From: an uncultured Pelagibacteraceae bacterium
GTDB taxonomy: Bacteria > Pseudomonadota > Alphaproteobacteria > Pelagibacterales > Pelagibacteraceae
DNA: 64,000 nucleotides
Direction of reading: 5' to 3'
Assembly: GCA_902540235.1 (NCBI GenBank)
Contig: CACBLI010000004.1
Coordinates: 1 to 64,000, forward strand
Part shown: piece after piece, positions 1 to 8,818 of the stretch
Position numbering within the stretch: the first letter of the stretch is position 1
Layout: every line of letters starts with the position of its first letter
The notes under the pieces: generated by a model
The model's input: the letters and a program-made list of their open reading frames with translations, nothing else
The model's database searches: none
What the model was told of the DNA's origin: nothing
Position numbers and translations under genes: made by a program

Positions 1-608
1 TTTTAGTTGATAAAAACGGGAATGAAATTAAAGGAGCAGGAGAGGGAAGGCTCTGTATTGCTCAATCTTGGCCAGGTCAAATGAGAACTGTATATGGTGA
101 TCACCAAAGATTTATTGACACTTATTTTTCTCAATTTGACGGAAAATATTTTACAGGAGATGGATGTAGAAGAGATAAAGACGGTTACTATTGGATAACA
201 GGTAGAGTAGATGATGTAATTATAGTTTCTGGTCATAATTTGGGAACTGCTGAAATTGAGAGTGCTTTTGTTGCTCATCCAAAAGTAGCTGAGGCCGCCG
301 TAGTTGGCTATCCACATGACATCAAAGGAAACGGTTTATATTGTTATGTAACTTTAAATGCTGGAGAACAAGAAAATGGAGAGCTTGAAAGAGACTTAAA
401 ACTTTGGGTAAGAAAACAAATTGGACCTCTAGCTACTCCAGATATTATTCATTTTTCACCTGGCTTACCTAAAACAAGATCAGGGAAAATCATGAGAAGA
501 ATTTTAAGAAAAATTGCTGCCAACGATCATGGCCAACTTGGGGACACTACAACACTCGCCGATCCAAGTGTGGTTGACAGTTTAGTTGAGAATAGAAAAA
601 ATATTTAA
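1..608 (+). CDS. acsA: Acetyl-CoA synthetase, C-terminal part (5' truncated by window edge)
   Basis: The open frame enters from the left edge and encodes about 201 residues, the C-terminal third of a protein that is normally about 640-650 residues. The visible part has the adenylate-forming hinge and C-terminal domain: [21 protein letters not shown], then a [11 protein letters not shown] segment that fits the CoA-site loop of acetyl-CoA synthetases, and near the end the [11 protein letters not shown] motif that carries the catalytic, acetylation-regulated lysine. The enzyme activates acetate to acetyl-CoA with ATP and CoA in the cytoplasm. The sodium:solute symporter pair downstream on the same strand fits a carboxylate-uptake context. 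Its stop overlaps the 3' end of the convergent gene by 4 bases. Confidence 0.95.
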   Translation, partial: LVDKNGNEIKGAGEGRLCIAQSWPGQMRTVYGDHQRFIDTYFSQFDGKYFTGDGCRRDKDGYYWITGRVDDVIIVSGHNLGTAEIESAFVAHPKVAEAAVVGYPHDIKGNGLYCYVTLNAGEQENGELERDLKLWVRKQIGPLATPDIIHFSPGLPKTRSGKIMRRILRKIAANDHGQLGDTTTLADPSVVDSLVENRKNI

Positions 609-1228
609 AATTTAATTCTCTCATCAAATTCTTTTTTTACAACATTCCATTTTAGAATTACTGAATTTAAAACAATCTTTCTGTCTAAATTTTTTAGTTC
701 TTCTGCTATTGGAGCCCATTTATATAACGATAAAGCGCTTGGATTAAAAGGCAGATCATTGTGATATGTATCCCAATTTATACCTTTCATTCTTTCAACA
801 AAATTCTTTTTAGCTTCCTCTATGATGTCCTGGGGCATTTTATTTGAAGTTTCATCATCTAAAATTTTAAAAAAAATTTCCTCTGCATTTTTCATCTCTT
901 GATAGTTAAAATCTACTTTTAATTTAGAAAAGGTAAAAAAAGTTAAATCTTGAAGAGCAACAGAATAGATATTCCATTTAGCTAAATTGACTGATCCCAT
1001 AAATTCATCATTTTCAAAATGCAGAACGTATCTTGTGCCCATTCTTGTTTTTAAATATCCATAAAGAGTTACTTGAGTTACCCAGGCAGACTTTGTCTGT
1101 ATAAAATTCTCAAGCTCGTCTAAATCGCTAATTTTTTTTTTAGGTATGAAGGCTTTAAAAAGTGCAAATAAATAGACTTTGAAATCATTCCAAGAGAGAT
1201 CTCTCCACGTGAGTTTATATTTTCCCAT
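605..1228 (-). CDS. Conserved hypothetical protein, 207 aa
   Basis: I do not recognise a named family. The protein is soluble-looking, without signal peptide or clear membrane segment, rich in aromatic residues, with a central block ([19 protein letters not shown], then [18 protein letters not shown]) that reads like a conserved core I associate with uncharacterised alphaproteobacterial proteins. It runs opposite to its neighbours, converging on acsA with a 4-base overlap, and starts divergently from the symporter operon. It begins with ATG and ends TAA. That it is real is supported by full length, native codon use and tight packing; function is unknown. Confidence 0.75.
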   Translation of the reverse strand: MGKYKLTWRDLSWNDFKVYLFALFKAFIPKKKISDLDELENFIQTKSAWVTQVTLYGYLKTRMGTRYVLHFENDEFMGSVNLAKWNIYSVALQDLTFFTFSKLKVDFNYQEMKNAEEIFFKILDDETSNKMPQDIIEEAKKNFVERMKGINWDTYHNDLPFNPSALSLYKWAPIAEELKNLDRKIVLNSVILKWNVVKKEFDERIKF

Positions 1229-1302
1229 AAAATCAGTATTTTCTTGATTTATAACCTAAAAATCCCCCTAATATGAGCAATTTTAACACTTTAAATCTTC
1301 TT

Positions 1303-1347
1303 TATAATCGTTATGGTTTTCAGCAGTTATAACTAAAAAGGGAGAAG
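1303..1347 (+). promoter_or_regulatory. Probable promoter -10 and strong ribosome-binding site of the symporter operon
   Basis: A perfect TATAAT lies at 1303-1308 in the gap before the DUF4212 gene, with only a weak -35 candidate (TTTTAA or TTAACA about 14-16 bases upstream). AAGGGAGAAG at 1338-1347 is a purine-rich Shine-Dalgarno four bases before the ATG at 1352; most starts in this window lack such a clear site, which suggests high translation. Confidence 0.4.
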
Positions 1348-1351
1348 TATA

Positions 1352-1612
1352 ATGTCAAAACAAGAACAACACTGGGAAAAAACCAGAGGTTTGCTATTTA
1401 TGACTTTAGCGATCTGGTTTGTATTCTCAATTGGCATCTTCTTATTTGGAGCTGAAATGAATGAGGTAGGGGGACCATTTGGTTATCCACTAACTTATTG
1501 GTTCACTTGTCAGGGTTCTCTTGGAATTTTCGTAATATTAATTTTCTGGTTTGCGAATAGACAAGAAAAAATTGATGAAGAGTTCGGCTTTTCAGAAAGA
1601 GGAGATGACTAA
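1352..1612 (+). CDS. DUF4212 protein, small subunit of a sodium:solute symporter
   Basis: An 86-residue protein with two hydrophobic segments (about residues 14-35 and 48-68) separated by a short glycine/proline-rich loop, ending in a charged tail. This is the form of the DUF4212 family, annotated as the small subunit that accompanies VC_2705-type sodium:solute symporters. Its stop overlaps the ATG of the large-subunit gene by one base (TAATG), so the two are probably translationally coupled. It sits in the inner membrane. Role as partner of the large subunit is established for the family only by association; the transported solute cannot be read from the sequence. Confidence 0.85.
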   Translation: MSKQEQHWEKTRGLLFMTLAIWFVFSIGIFLFGAEMNEVGGPFGYPLTYWFTCQGSLGIFVILIFWFANRQEKIDEEFGFSERGDD

Positions 1613-3414
1613 TGATTAAAGGTAATTTTATAGACAATTTACCTAAAGTTTATGGAATCTATACAGGTGGTTTTTTAGCTTTCATAATCATTATGTCGAT
1701 TGCAGAGCAGATGGGTATGACTGCGAAAACAATTGGAATTTGTTTCGTTGCTTTCACGGTAGCCATCTATGCTATTATTGGTTATCTATCACGAACAGCT
1801 CAAGCAGATGCTTACTATGTAGCTGGAAGACAAGTACCAACCGTATTCAATGGAATGGCTACAGCAGCAGACTGGATGTCTGGTGCATCATTCGTTGCGA
1901 TGGCAGGTGGTATTTACTTCAAAGGCTATGGATATATGGCACTTCTTGTAGGTTGGACTGGTGGATATGTATTAGTCGCATCATTATTAGCACCATACCT
2001 AAGAAAATTTGGTTGTTATACAGTTCCAGATTTTATTGGTACAAGATACGGTGGTAATTTAAGTAGATTTATGGCAGTGGTAGTTTTAACTGTTGCTTCA
2101 TTTACTTATGTGACTGCACAAATAAACGCTACAGGTACAATTGCATCTGTTGCTCTTGATATTCCATTTCAATACGCTGTATATGTTGGATTAATAAGTA
2201 TCTTATTATGTTCAATGTTAGGTGGTATGAGAGGAGTAACTTGGACTCAGGTTGCACAATATATAGTCCTAATTATAGCTTACTTACTTCCAGTATTCTG
2301 GATCAGTAACAAAATGGGTGCAGGTTTCTTTCCTCACTTTATGTTAGCTGATGAAGTAGCTAGAATTGGTGAATTAGAACAACAGTATGGTTTTGTAAAA
2401 AACGCAGCTGCTGATCTAAAAACTGTACCAAAAGGATTAGCTGGAATAACTAAAGCTCACTCAGCAGTTAACGCTACACCTTGGGCATTTATTTCATTAG
2501 CATTGGCGATGATGATGGGAACAGCATCATTACCTCACGTGATGATGAGATATTTCACTACTCCAAGTGTAAAAGCAGCAAGAAAATCAGTAGGTTGGTC
2601 GTTATTTTTTATCTTCCTACTTTATTCTTCTGCACCAATGTTAGCGACACTATCTAAATTGTCATTGATTGATCCATCATTACCAACTGGTATTATTGGT
2701 AAATCAATCGCAGAAGTTCAAGCGATAGATTGGTATCAAAACTGGAACCAAGCAAACTTAATGTTTGTAAGCGACTTTAACGGAAATGGAACTCTTGAAT
2801 TAAACGAGTTTTTCATGGGTGGTAAAGCCGTTGTGTTAGCTACTCCAGAAATTGCTGGATTACCATATGTAATCTCAGGTCTGGTTGCTGCTGGAGGTAT
2901 GGCCGCTGCCATGTCTACAGCCGATGGTTTGATTTTAGCAATTGCAAACGCAATCTCACACGATGTTTACTATAAAATCATCGATCCAAAAGCTGAGACT
3001 GCGAAGAGACTAGTTGTTGCAAGGGTATTACTTGTGGTAATTGGTTTTGCAGGAGCTACAATCGCTGCTCTTGAAATCCAAGGTATCTTAGGTTCAGTAA
3101 TCTGGGCTTTTGACTTTGCGATGTCAGGTTTATTCTTCCCACTTGTACTTGGTGTATGGTGGAAGAGAGCTAACAAAGAAGGTGCTGTAGCTGGTATGTT
3201 CTTAGGATTAGTTTCTGGTGCTGCTTACCTAGTTTGGGTAAGATCAGGCGGAAGTGGATTCTTAGGTATTACACAGTTAACATTTGGTATCTTCGGTTCT
3301 GCAGTAAGTTTAGTAGCTATGGTTGTTGTCAGTTTAATGACTCAAGCACCAAGTGCTGCTACACAAAAAATGGTTGATAACGTCAGAGTACCTGCGGGTA
3401 AATCTGTTATCTAA
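1612..3414 (+). CDS. Sodium:solute symporter large subunit (SSS family, VC_2705/ActP-like)
   Basis: A 600-residue polytopic membrane protein with about 13 hydrophobic segments. It carries the SSS-type stretches YYVAGRQVPTVFNGMATAADWMSG (about residues 67-90) and AAMSTADGLILAIANAIS (about 430-450). Together with the preceding DUF4212 gene it matches the two-component VC_2705 subfamily, related to the acetate permease ActP. Acetyl-CoA synthetase upstream points to acetate or another short carboxylate as substrate, but that is inference. Residues 388-399 form a textbook EF-hand loop between two membrane segments (see findings). A strong hairpin terminator follows the stop. Confidence 0.92.
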   Translation: MIKGNFIDNLPKVYGIYTGGFLAFIIIMSIAEQMGMTAKTIGICFVAFTVAIYAIIGYLSRTAQADAYYVAGRQVPTVFNGMATAADWMSGASFVAMAGGIYFKGYGYMALLVGWTGGYVLVASLLAPYLRKFGCYTVPDFIGTRYGGNLSRFMAVVVLTVASFTYVTAQINATGTIASVALDIPFQYAVYVGLISILLCSMLGGMRGVTWTQVAQYIVLIIAYLLPVFWISNKMGAGFFPHFMLADEVARIGELEQQYGFVKNAAADLKTVPKGLAGITKAHSAVNATPWAFISLALAMMMGTASLPHVMMRYFTTPSVKAARKSVGWSLFFIFLLYSSAPMLATLSKLSLIDPSLPTGIIGKSIAEVQAIDWYQNWNQANLMFVSDFNGNGTLELNEFFMGGKAVVLATPEIAGLPYVISGLVAAGGMAAAMSTADGLILAIANAISHDVYYKIIDPKAETAKRLVVARVLLVVIGFAGATIAALEIQGILGSVIWAFDFAMSGLFFPLVLGVWWKRANKEGAVAGMFLGLVSGAAYLVWVRSGGSGFLGITQLTFGIFGSAVSLVAMVVVSLMTQAPSAATQKMVDNVRVPAGKSVI

Positions 3415-3428
3415 CTAATAAAATATTT

Positions 3429-3458
3429 AAAGGGGCGATTAATTTCGCCCCTTTTAAT
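3429..3458 (+). terminator. Rho-independent terminator of the symporter operon
   Basis: A 10-bp stem (AAAGGGGCGA pairing with TCGCCCCTTT) with a 6-base loop, followed by a T-rich tract, 15 bases after the symporter stop. It is one of the few GC-rich hairpins in the window. Confidence 0.85.
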
Positions 3459-3487
3459 TTCTCAATTTTTCCAATATAAATTTTAAG

Positions 3488-3832
3488 ATGTCTGCTAACT
3501 TTCATCCTTTAGTTTACATAATTGATTACATACTTGGTGTTGTTATGTGGACATTAATTGGAAGAGTCGCAATGAATATTTTTCAAAGGGAAGACTCTCA
3601 ATTTTTTTTTATGAAAGTATTTGTCAAATTTACCAATCCATTACTAAGACTTTTTAAACCATTAACCCCTGCGTTTATTATTCAGCCGCTAGTACCATTG
3701 TATGTCGCATGGTTTTTTTTCATGATAAGATTTTACCTAATGCCCTGGGTTTTAGGATATTCTGTTATGGGTATGTTATCTTTCCCACTAGAAAGTGAAA
3801 TTTCTAGACAAATTTACCAATTTTTTAATTAA
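3488..3832 (+). CDS. YggT-like small membrane protein
   Basis: A 114-residue protein with two strongly hydrophobic regions (about residues 8-30 and 62-95). The segment between them, KFTNPLLRLFKPLTPAFI, resembles the NP-LR-F-R/K-P motif of YggT-family inner-membrane proteins. YggT proteins have no firmly assigned biochemical role. It starts 30 bases after the symporter terminator, so it probably begins a new transcript running into rpe. A divergent YggT member is the best reading; a generic unknown membrane protein is the alternative. Confidence 0.6.
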   Translation: MSANFHPLVYIIDYILGVVMWTLIGRVAMNIFQREDSQFFFMKVFVKFTNPLLRLFKPLTPAFIIQPLVPLYVAWFFFMIRFYLMPWVLGYSVMGMLSFPLESEISRQIYQFFN

Positions 3833-3870
3833 ATAATTTTTAAAAATTGATACTAATAAAAATGGTTTCA

Positions 3871-4530
3871 ATGAAAAAAATACAAATTTCACCATCAATC
3901 TTATCAGCTGATTTTAGCCAATTAGCAAATGAAATAAAGAGATTAGAAAATGGAGGTGCTGATATGATACATGTAGATGTTATGGATGGTCATTTTGTTC
4001 CTAATTTAACAATAGGTCCTCCTGTAATCAAATCATTGAAGAAACATTCATCAATTCTATTTGATGTGCATTTAATGATCTCACCAGTACATAAATATAT
4101 AAAAGCTTATGCTGATGCAGGAGCAGATATAATTACAATTCACCCTGAAGCAACTGATGATATTAATTCATCAATCTCACTAATAAAAGAATTAAATAAA
4201 AAAGTTGGGGTTTCTCTAAACCCTGAAACTAAAGTAGATATTATTATTGAACATCTAGATAAAATTGATTTAGTTTTAATAATGAGTGTAAATCCAGGTT
4301 TTGGAGGTCAAAAATTTATGCCAGAAGTTTTATCTAAAGTTGAAGAACTTAAAAATCTAAGAACAGCAAAAGGTTTAGATTTTGATATTGAAATAGATGG
4401 TGGAATAAATTTTGAGAACTCGAAAATGGCGATCCGAGCAGGAGCGAATATTCTAGTTTCGGGCACTACAATTTTTAAAAGTAATAATGGAGATATTAAG
4501 AAAAATATTGAATTATTAAAATCAAAATAG
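3871..4530 (+). CDS. rpe: Ribulose-phosphate 3-epimerase
   Basis: A 219-residue TIM-barrel enzyme interconverting ribulose 5-phosphate and xylulose 5-phosphate in the pentose phosphate pathway. Diagnostic stretches: ISPSILSADFSQL at the N-terminus, HVDVMDGHFVPNLTIGP with the metal-binding His/Asp, MSVNPGFGGQKF, and EIDGGIN near the phosphate-binding end. I chose the ATG at 3871 because MKKIQISPSILSADF aligns with the usual family N-terminus; ATG 3862 and TTG 3847 in the same frame are less likely. The next gene starts 4 bases after the stop, indicating an operon with the heparinase-like gene and purH. Confidence 0.95.
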   Translation: MKKIQISPSILSADFSQLANEIKRLENGGADMIHVDVMDGHFVPNLTIGPPVIKSLKKHSSILFDVHLMISPVHKYIKAYADAGADIITIHPEATDDINSSISLIKELNKKVGVSLNPETKVDIIIEHLDKIDLVLIMSVNPGFGGQKFMPEVLSKVEELKNLRTAKGLDFDIEIDGGINFENSKMAIRAGANILVSGTTIFKSNNGDIKKNIELLKSK

Positions 4531-4534
4531 ATAC

Positions 4535-6142
4535 ATGATTTATATAAATCGATTTTTTTTTGGTTTTTATAATCAATTAAGAAAATTTTACTTAAATAGT
4601 AAAATTTATGACAAAAAAATTTCAAAATTTGATACCAAAGATTTAGTTTATAAACCTAGCCCACACTTAATTTCATCAATTATTAAATACGATAAGAAAA
4701 GATTCAAAATCGAAGATTTCTCGTTAAAAGAAATTTGGAATAATGATAATATTAACGATAAAGAATTTAAAAACTTAAATAATTTTTATTGGTTTTTTAG
4801 TTTGGATCTAAAGTCTTCAAAAAAAGAAGTGCAATCAGTTATTTCTAATTGGATTAAGAGAAATTATAACTACAATGATAAATGTTGGAGCTATGAACTT
4901 GTAGCAAAAAGAATCATCTCTTGGCTCTCAAATCATAATTTGTCTTATGATGGGAGTGACCAAGATTATAAAAGCGATTTCAACAAGATAATTCTCAAAC
5001 AAACAAACCATCTTGTAAATGTAGTCAATAAATCCAAAACGCTAGATGATAAATTAATTTGTTGTGCCTCAATTATTTTAGTTGGTCTTTGTTATCAGGA
5101 AGAAAAAAAATATCTCTCTTTTGGAATATCTCTACTAAAAAAGATAACAAAATTATCTTTAGAAAATTCGGGATTTCCAAAATCTAGAAATATAAAGCAA
5201 TTAATTTTTTACTTAAAATATTTTATTTTAATTAGAGAATGGTTCAAGGAGTCACAAAATAATGTGCCAGAGCATGTTGATGAAACAATTTATCACCTTG
5301 GCCAAGGGTATGCCTTTATTTGGCAAAATACGGGTTCTGATTTTTTGTTTAACGGTAATAATTTATCAAACAACAATGATTTCGATAATTATCTAAAAAA
5401 ATTAGGTTATAAATTTAATAATGATGATCAAGAATTAGGAGGATATACAATTTTAAAGAATAAAAAAACTTGTTTAATAATTGATTCTGGATCCTCCCCT
5501 GAATATGAATTTTCAAAAGATTACCAGTCTGGAGCTTTATCGTTTGAAATAGTTTCTAATGGAAAAAAATTAATTAGTAATTGTGGCTACTATAAAAAGA
5601 ATATCAGCCTTAACAGGTTATCAAAATCTTCAGCAGCTCAAACTACATTAATAATTGATGATAGCTCCTCATGTAAATTTATAAAAATTGACAAATCCTT
5701 GATGTTAAAAAAAAGTATTAAAATTTTAAAAAAAAAAATTGTTTTTGAAAAGGATTATTGGAAAGTTAATTTTTCACATGATGGATACTTAAAAAATTAT
5801 AATTCTATTCATGAAAGGCAAATTGAATTTTATCCAAATAAGATGACCTTTGTTGGAATAGACAAGATAATTAAAAAAAAAATAAATCATAATTATAAAT
5901 TTGATATTAGATTTCATATAGAACCAAATGTTAAATTAATGAAAACTCAAGATAATAAAACAATATTAATAGAATTAGAAGATGAGGGATGGAAGTTTAC
6001 ATGTGATAATTATGATATAAATATAGATAATGGCTTATATTTTGGTAATAAAAATTTATATAGTGAAAATCAAAATATTTTTATCTCGGGAATTTCTAAT
6101 AACTTAATAGATAATATAAAGTGGGAGATTAAACAAATATAA
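4535..6142 (+). CDS. Heparinase II/III family protein
   Basis: A 535-residue protein with an N-terminal helical half and a C-terminal beta-rich half typical of the heparinase II/III family. Family landmarks are YQSGALSFEIVSNGKKLISNCG (about residues 329-350) and the following SKSSAAQTTLIIDD (about 363-376), where most members read A-H-N-T-V or A-H-S-T. The histidine is a glutamine here. No signal peptide is evident. The position directly before purH is one that heparinase-like genes hold in many alphaproteobacteria; the physiological substrate there is not known. Its stop overlaps the purH ATG by one base. Confidence 0.8.
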   Translation: MIYINRFFFGFYNQLRKFYLNSKIYDKKISKFDTKDLVYKPSPHLISSIIKYDKKRFKIEDFSLKEIWNNDNINDKEFKNLNNFYWFFSLDLKSSKKEVQSVISNWIKRNYNYNDKCWSYELVAKRIISWLSNHNLSYDGSDQDYKSDFNKIILKQTNHLVNVVNKSKTLDDKLICCASIILVGLCYQEEKKYLSFGISLLKKITKLSLENSGFPKSRNIKQLIFYLKYFILIREWFKESQNNVPEHVDETIYHLGQGYAFIWQNTGSDFLFNGNNLSNNNDFDNYLKKLGYKFNNDDQELGGYTILKNKKTCLIIDSGSSPEYEFSKDYQSGALSFEIVSNGKKLISNCGYYKKNISLNRLSKSSAAQTTLIIDDSSSCKFIKIDKSLMLKKSIKILKKKIVFEKDYWKVNFSHDGYLKNYNSIHERQIEFYPNKMTFVGIDKIIKKKINHNYKFDIRFHIEPNVKLMKTQDNKTILIELEDEGWKFTCDNYDINIDNGLYFGNKNLYSENQNIFISGISNNLIDNIKWEIKQI

Positions 6143-7677
6143 TGAAAAGAATAAAATCTGCTTTAATTTCTGTATCAGACAAGTCAAATTTAGAACCTCT
6201 ACTAAAAGTTTTAAAAAAAAATAAAATTAAATTAATTAGTTCAGGAGGTACATACAAAGCAATAAAAAAACTTAAATATAAATGTTGGGATGTCTCAGAT
6301 TTCACAGGCGCAAAAGAAATTCTAAATGGAAGAGTTAAAACCTTACACCCAAAAATATATGCTGGAGTCTTAAATATAAGAAAAAATAAAACCCATTTGA
6401 AAGAGATGAAATTAGAAAATTTTGAAAATATTGACCTTGTGATTGTAAATTTTTACCAATTTGAAAGAGCTCTAGCGAAAACAAAAAACGTCAATAAAAT
6501 TGTTGAGTATATTGATATAGGTGGCCCAACTTTAGTCCGAGCGGCAGCAAAAAATTATAATGATGTTACTGTTATTTCCTCGACCGAACAATACTCAGAA
6601 CTGATACATGAATTAACGATCAACAAAGGACATACCTCTTTTAAATTTAGAGAAAAAATGTCTAGATTAGCTTTTTCTGAAACAGCTTTTTATGACTCTG
6701 TCATATCAAGCTATTTTAATGAAATTACTAATACACAATTTCCAAAAAAAAAAATCATACATGCAAATCTTATTGAAAAATTAAGATATGGTGAAAATGC
6801 TCATCAGCAGAGCGCTATTTATTCTCAAAAAGATAACCTTGGCTTAATAAAATTACACGGAAAAACATTAAGTTATAATAATTACAATGATGTCTTATCA
6901 GCGCTATCAATTACTAAAAGCTTTCCTAAAAATGTAGGAACTGTAATAATTAAACATGCAAATCCTTGTGGTGTATCCATTCTAAAAGATGAATTAAGAA
7001 GTTATAAATCCGCATTAGCATGTGATCCTTTAAGTGCTTTTGGCGGGGTTGTTTCATGTAATTTTAAAGTTTCTAAATCTTTAGCACTGGAATTAAATAA
7101 AATTTTTTTTGAAGTGATAATTGGTAATGGATTTGAAAAAAATGCAGTTAAAATTCTTAAAACAAAAAAAAATCTTAGATTAATCGATGCATCTAAATTT
7201 TCTCTAGGTAAAAATCTTAGATTTAATTCAGTTAATGCTTCAATCCTAATTCAATCAGAAGATAATAAAATTTTTCAAAAGAAAAATTTTCGAGTAGTCT
7301 CAAAAAAGAAGCCAAGTAAATTACAATTCGAAAATTTAATATTTGCATTTAACATATGTAGATTTGTAAAATCTAATGCAATCGTGCTAGCTAGTAATAA
7401 ATCAACTATAGGTATTGGATCTGGTCAACCTAGTAGAGTTGACAGCTGTCAAATAGCAATAGATAAAATGAGTAAATTTATTAATAATGACGATGACATT
7501 GTTGCAGCCTCAGATGCTTTTTTTCCGTTTATAGATGGTATTGAAAAACTTGTTCAATCAGGTGTATCAGCTGTAATTCAGCCTGCAGGCTCAATAAGGG
7601 ATAAGGAAATCATCAAATTTGCTAATTCAACGGATACAATTTTGGTTTTTTCCAAAACTAGGCACTTTAGACACTAA
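6142..7677 (+). CDS. purH: Bifunctional AICAR transformylase / IMP cyclohydrolase
   Basis: A 511-residue enzyme catalysing the last two steps of IMP synthesis. The N-terminal IMP cyclohydrolase domain (about 1-190) shows the MGS-like start SVSDKSNLEPLLKVL, SSGGTYKAI and LNGRVKTLHPKIYAG. The transformylase domain follows, with the KHANPCG motif at about residue 271 and a C-terminal AASDAFFPFIDGIE and GVSAVIQPAGS. Length fits the family. It is coupled to the heparinase-like gene by TAATG, and its 3' end overlaps the convergent pterin dehydratase gene by 11 bases. Confidence 0.97.
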   Translation: MKRIKSALISVSDKSNLEPLLKVLKKNKIKLISSGGTYKAIKKLKYKCWDVSDFTGAKEILNGRVKTLHPKIYAGVLNIRKNKTHLKEMKLENFENIDLVIVNFYQFERALAKTKNVNKIVEYIDIGGPTLVRAAAKNYNDVTVISSTEQYSELIHELTINKGHTSFKFREKMSRLAFSETAFYDSVISSYFNEITNTQFPKKKIIHANLIEKLRYGENAHQQSAIYSQKDNLGLIKLHGKTLSYNNYNDVLSALSITKSFPKNVGTVIIKHANPCGVSILKDELRSYKSALACDPLSAFGGVVSCNFKVSKSLALELNKIFFEVIIGNGFEKNAVKILKTKKNLRLIDASKFSLGKNLRFNSVNASILIQSEDNKIFQKKNFRVVSKKKPSKLQFENLIFAFNICRFVKSNAIVLASNKSTIGIGSGQPSRVDSCQIAIDKMSKFINNDDDIVAASDAFFPFIDGIEKLVQSGVSAVIQPAGSIRDKEIIKFANSTDTILVFSKTRHFRH

Positions 7678-8011
7678 TTTCTTTATCAATTTTAGCAGCT
7701 AATATAAAATCATTTTCAGATAGACCCTCAATCGCGTGAGTTGTTATACTAATCTTAGCATAACCCCATCCAAAGAGAATTTCTGGATGATGTCCTTCCT
7801 TTTCTGATATTTCTCCAACTTGGTTAACGAAATTTTGACTTTCTAGGAAATTTTTAAAAGTAAATTTTTTTTCTAGAAAGTAGATATTTTTTTCACCCTT
7901 TACAACCTCCCAACCATCAACCTTTTTTTGATATTTGTGAATTTCTGAGATATCAAATGGCACTACTCCTCCCTCACATGGAACACATTTTTTATCTGTT
8001 AAATCATTCAT
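7667..8011 (-). CDS. phhB: 4a-hydroxytetrahydrobiopterin dehydratase (pterin-4a-carbinolamine dehydratase)
   Basis: A 114-residue protein with the family core EKEGHHPEI, followed by a tryptophan and ITTHAIEGLSENDF, giving the His-His-Pro and distal His of the active site. The classical reaction dehydrates 4a-hydroxytetrahydrobiopterin produced by aromatic amino-acid hydroxylases. No hydroxylase is in the window. A CxxC pair (KKCVPCEGG) stands at residues 8-11, common in bacterial members. The tRNA-Gly gene lies immediately upstream on the same strand. Confidence 0.9.
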   Translation of the reverse strand: MNDLTDKKCVPCEGGVVPFDISEIHKYQKKVDGWEVVKGEKNIYFLEKKFTFKNFLESQNFVNQVGEISEKEGHHPEILFGWGYAKISITTHAIEGLSENDFILAAKIDKEISV

Positions 8012-8018
8012 AAATACT

Positions 8019-8093
8019 TGGAGCGGGCAAAGGGGTTCGAACCCTCGACCTTCTCGTTGGCAACGAGACGCTCTACCACTGAGCTATGCCCGC
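8019..8093 (-). tRNA. tRNA-Gly (anticodon GCC)
   Basis: The minus strand folds as a 75-base cloverleaf. The acceptor stem GCGGGCA pairs with TGCCCGC, the D-arm is AGCTCAGTGGTAGAGC, the anticodon stem TCTCG/CGAGA encloses TTGCCAA (anticodon GCC), the T-arm has GGTTCGAACCC, and the discriminator T is followed by an encoded CCA. It sits 7 bases upstream of the pterin dehydratase start. Confidence 0.97.
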
Positions 8094-8161
8094 AATATTA
8101 TTATTATAATTAGTCATTTTTTTTAATTCAAGTAATATTAAATGTGATATGTTTACCCTGT

Positions 8162-8809
8162 ATGAGAAAAGAAGATTTACCAAAAAAAATTGCAGTTTTT
8201 CCATTAAGCAACTTTATTATTTTTCCAAAAACTACTGTTCCATTAAATATTTTTGAGCCTAGATACATAGATATGATAAATGACAGTATGAGGTCAAACA
8301 AATTTATTGGCATGATACAACCGAAAAGCTCAAAAGAAGAGGATAATTTTAATCCGAAACTTTACAGAATTGGTTGTCTGGGAAAAATCATCAGTTTTAA
8401 AGAAACTGAGGATGGAAGGTATCTTATAGAGTTAAAAGGTTTGATTAGATTTGAGACAAGAGAAGAAGTTACTTCAGAAAAAAAATACAGAGAATTTAAC
8501 ATAAATTTTGAAAATTTTTTTGATGATCTTAATGAAGGAAAAGAAAATATTAAATTTTCTGATTTAGAACTAATTTTTAAAGATCTTAAATCCTTATTTG
8601 AAAAGAGAGGATTTATAATAAACTGGAAGGCTTTAGAAAAACAAAGTTTAGATGAAACAATTAATGCCCTTGCAATGGCTTCTCCTTTTACTATAGAGGA
8701 AAAACAAGTTTTATTAGAAGCAAAAAATCTCGATATTAGAAAAAATAAAATTTCTGAAATCCTAACCACTTACACCTTTGATCAATATAACAACACAACT
8801 GTTCAATAA
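8162..8809 (+). CDS. LON peptidase substrate-binding (N-terminal) domain protein
   Basis: A 215-residue protein made only of the LON N-terminal domain, without ATPase or protease parts. It opens with LPKKIAVFPLSNFIIFPKTTVPLNIFEPRY, the PL...FP...PL.IFEPRY signature, and continues with GCLGKIISF...DGRYLIELKG. Such stand-alone proteins are common in alphaproteobacteria; function is unassigned beyond presumed substrate binding. I chose ATG 8162; the upstream in-frame GTG at 8144 adds six residues with no family match. Confidence 0.88.
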   Translation: MRKEDLPKKIAVFPLSNFIIFPKTTVPLNIFEPRYIDMINDSMRSNKFIGMIQPKSSKEEDNFNPKLYRIGCLGKIISFKETEDGRYLIELKGLIRFETREEVTSEKKYREFNINFENFFDDLNEGKENIKFSDLELIFKDLKSLFEKRGFIINWKALEKQSLDETINALAMASPFTIEEKQVLLEAKNLDIRKNKISEILTTYTFDQYNNTTVQ

Positions 8810-8818
8810 TACCAAATA

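Noticed and set aside
1740..2057. Alternative reading frame within the symporter gene
   Set aside because: Shadow frame; no initiation signal, composition rich in Cys/Trp/Ser typical of off-frame translation.
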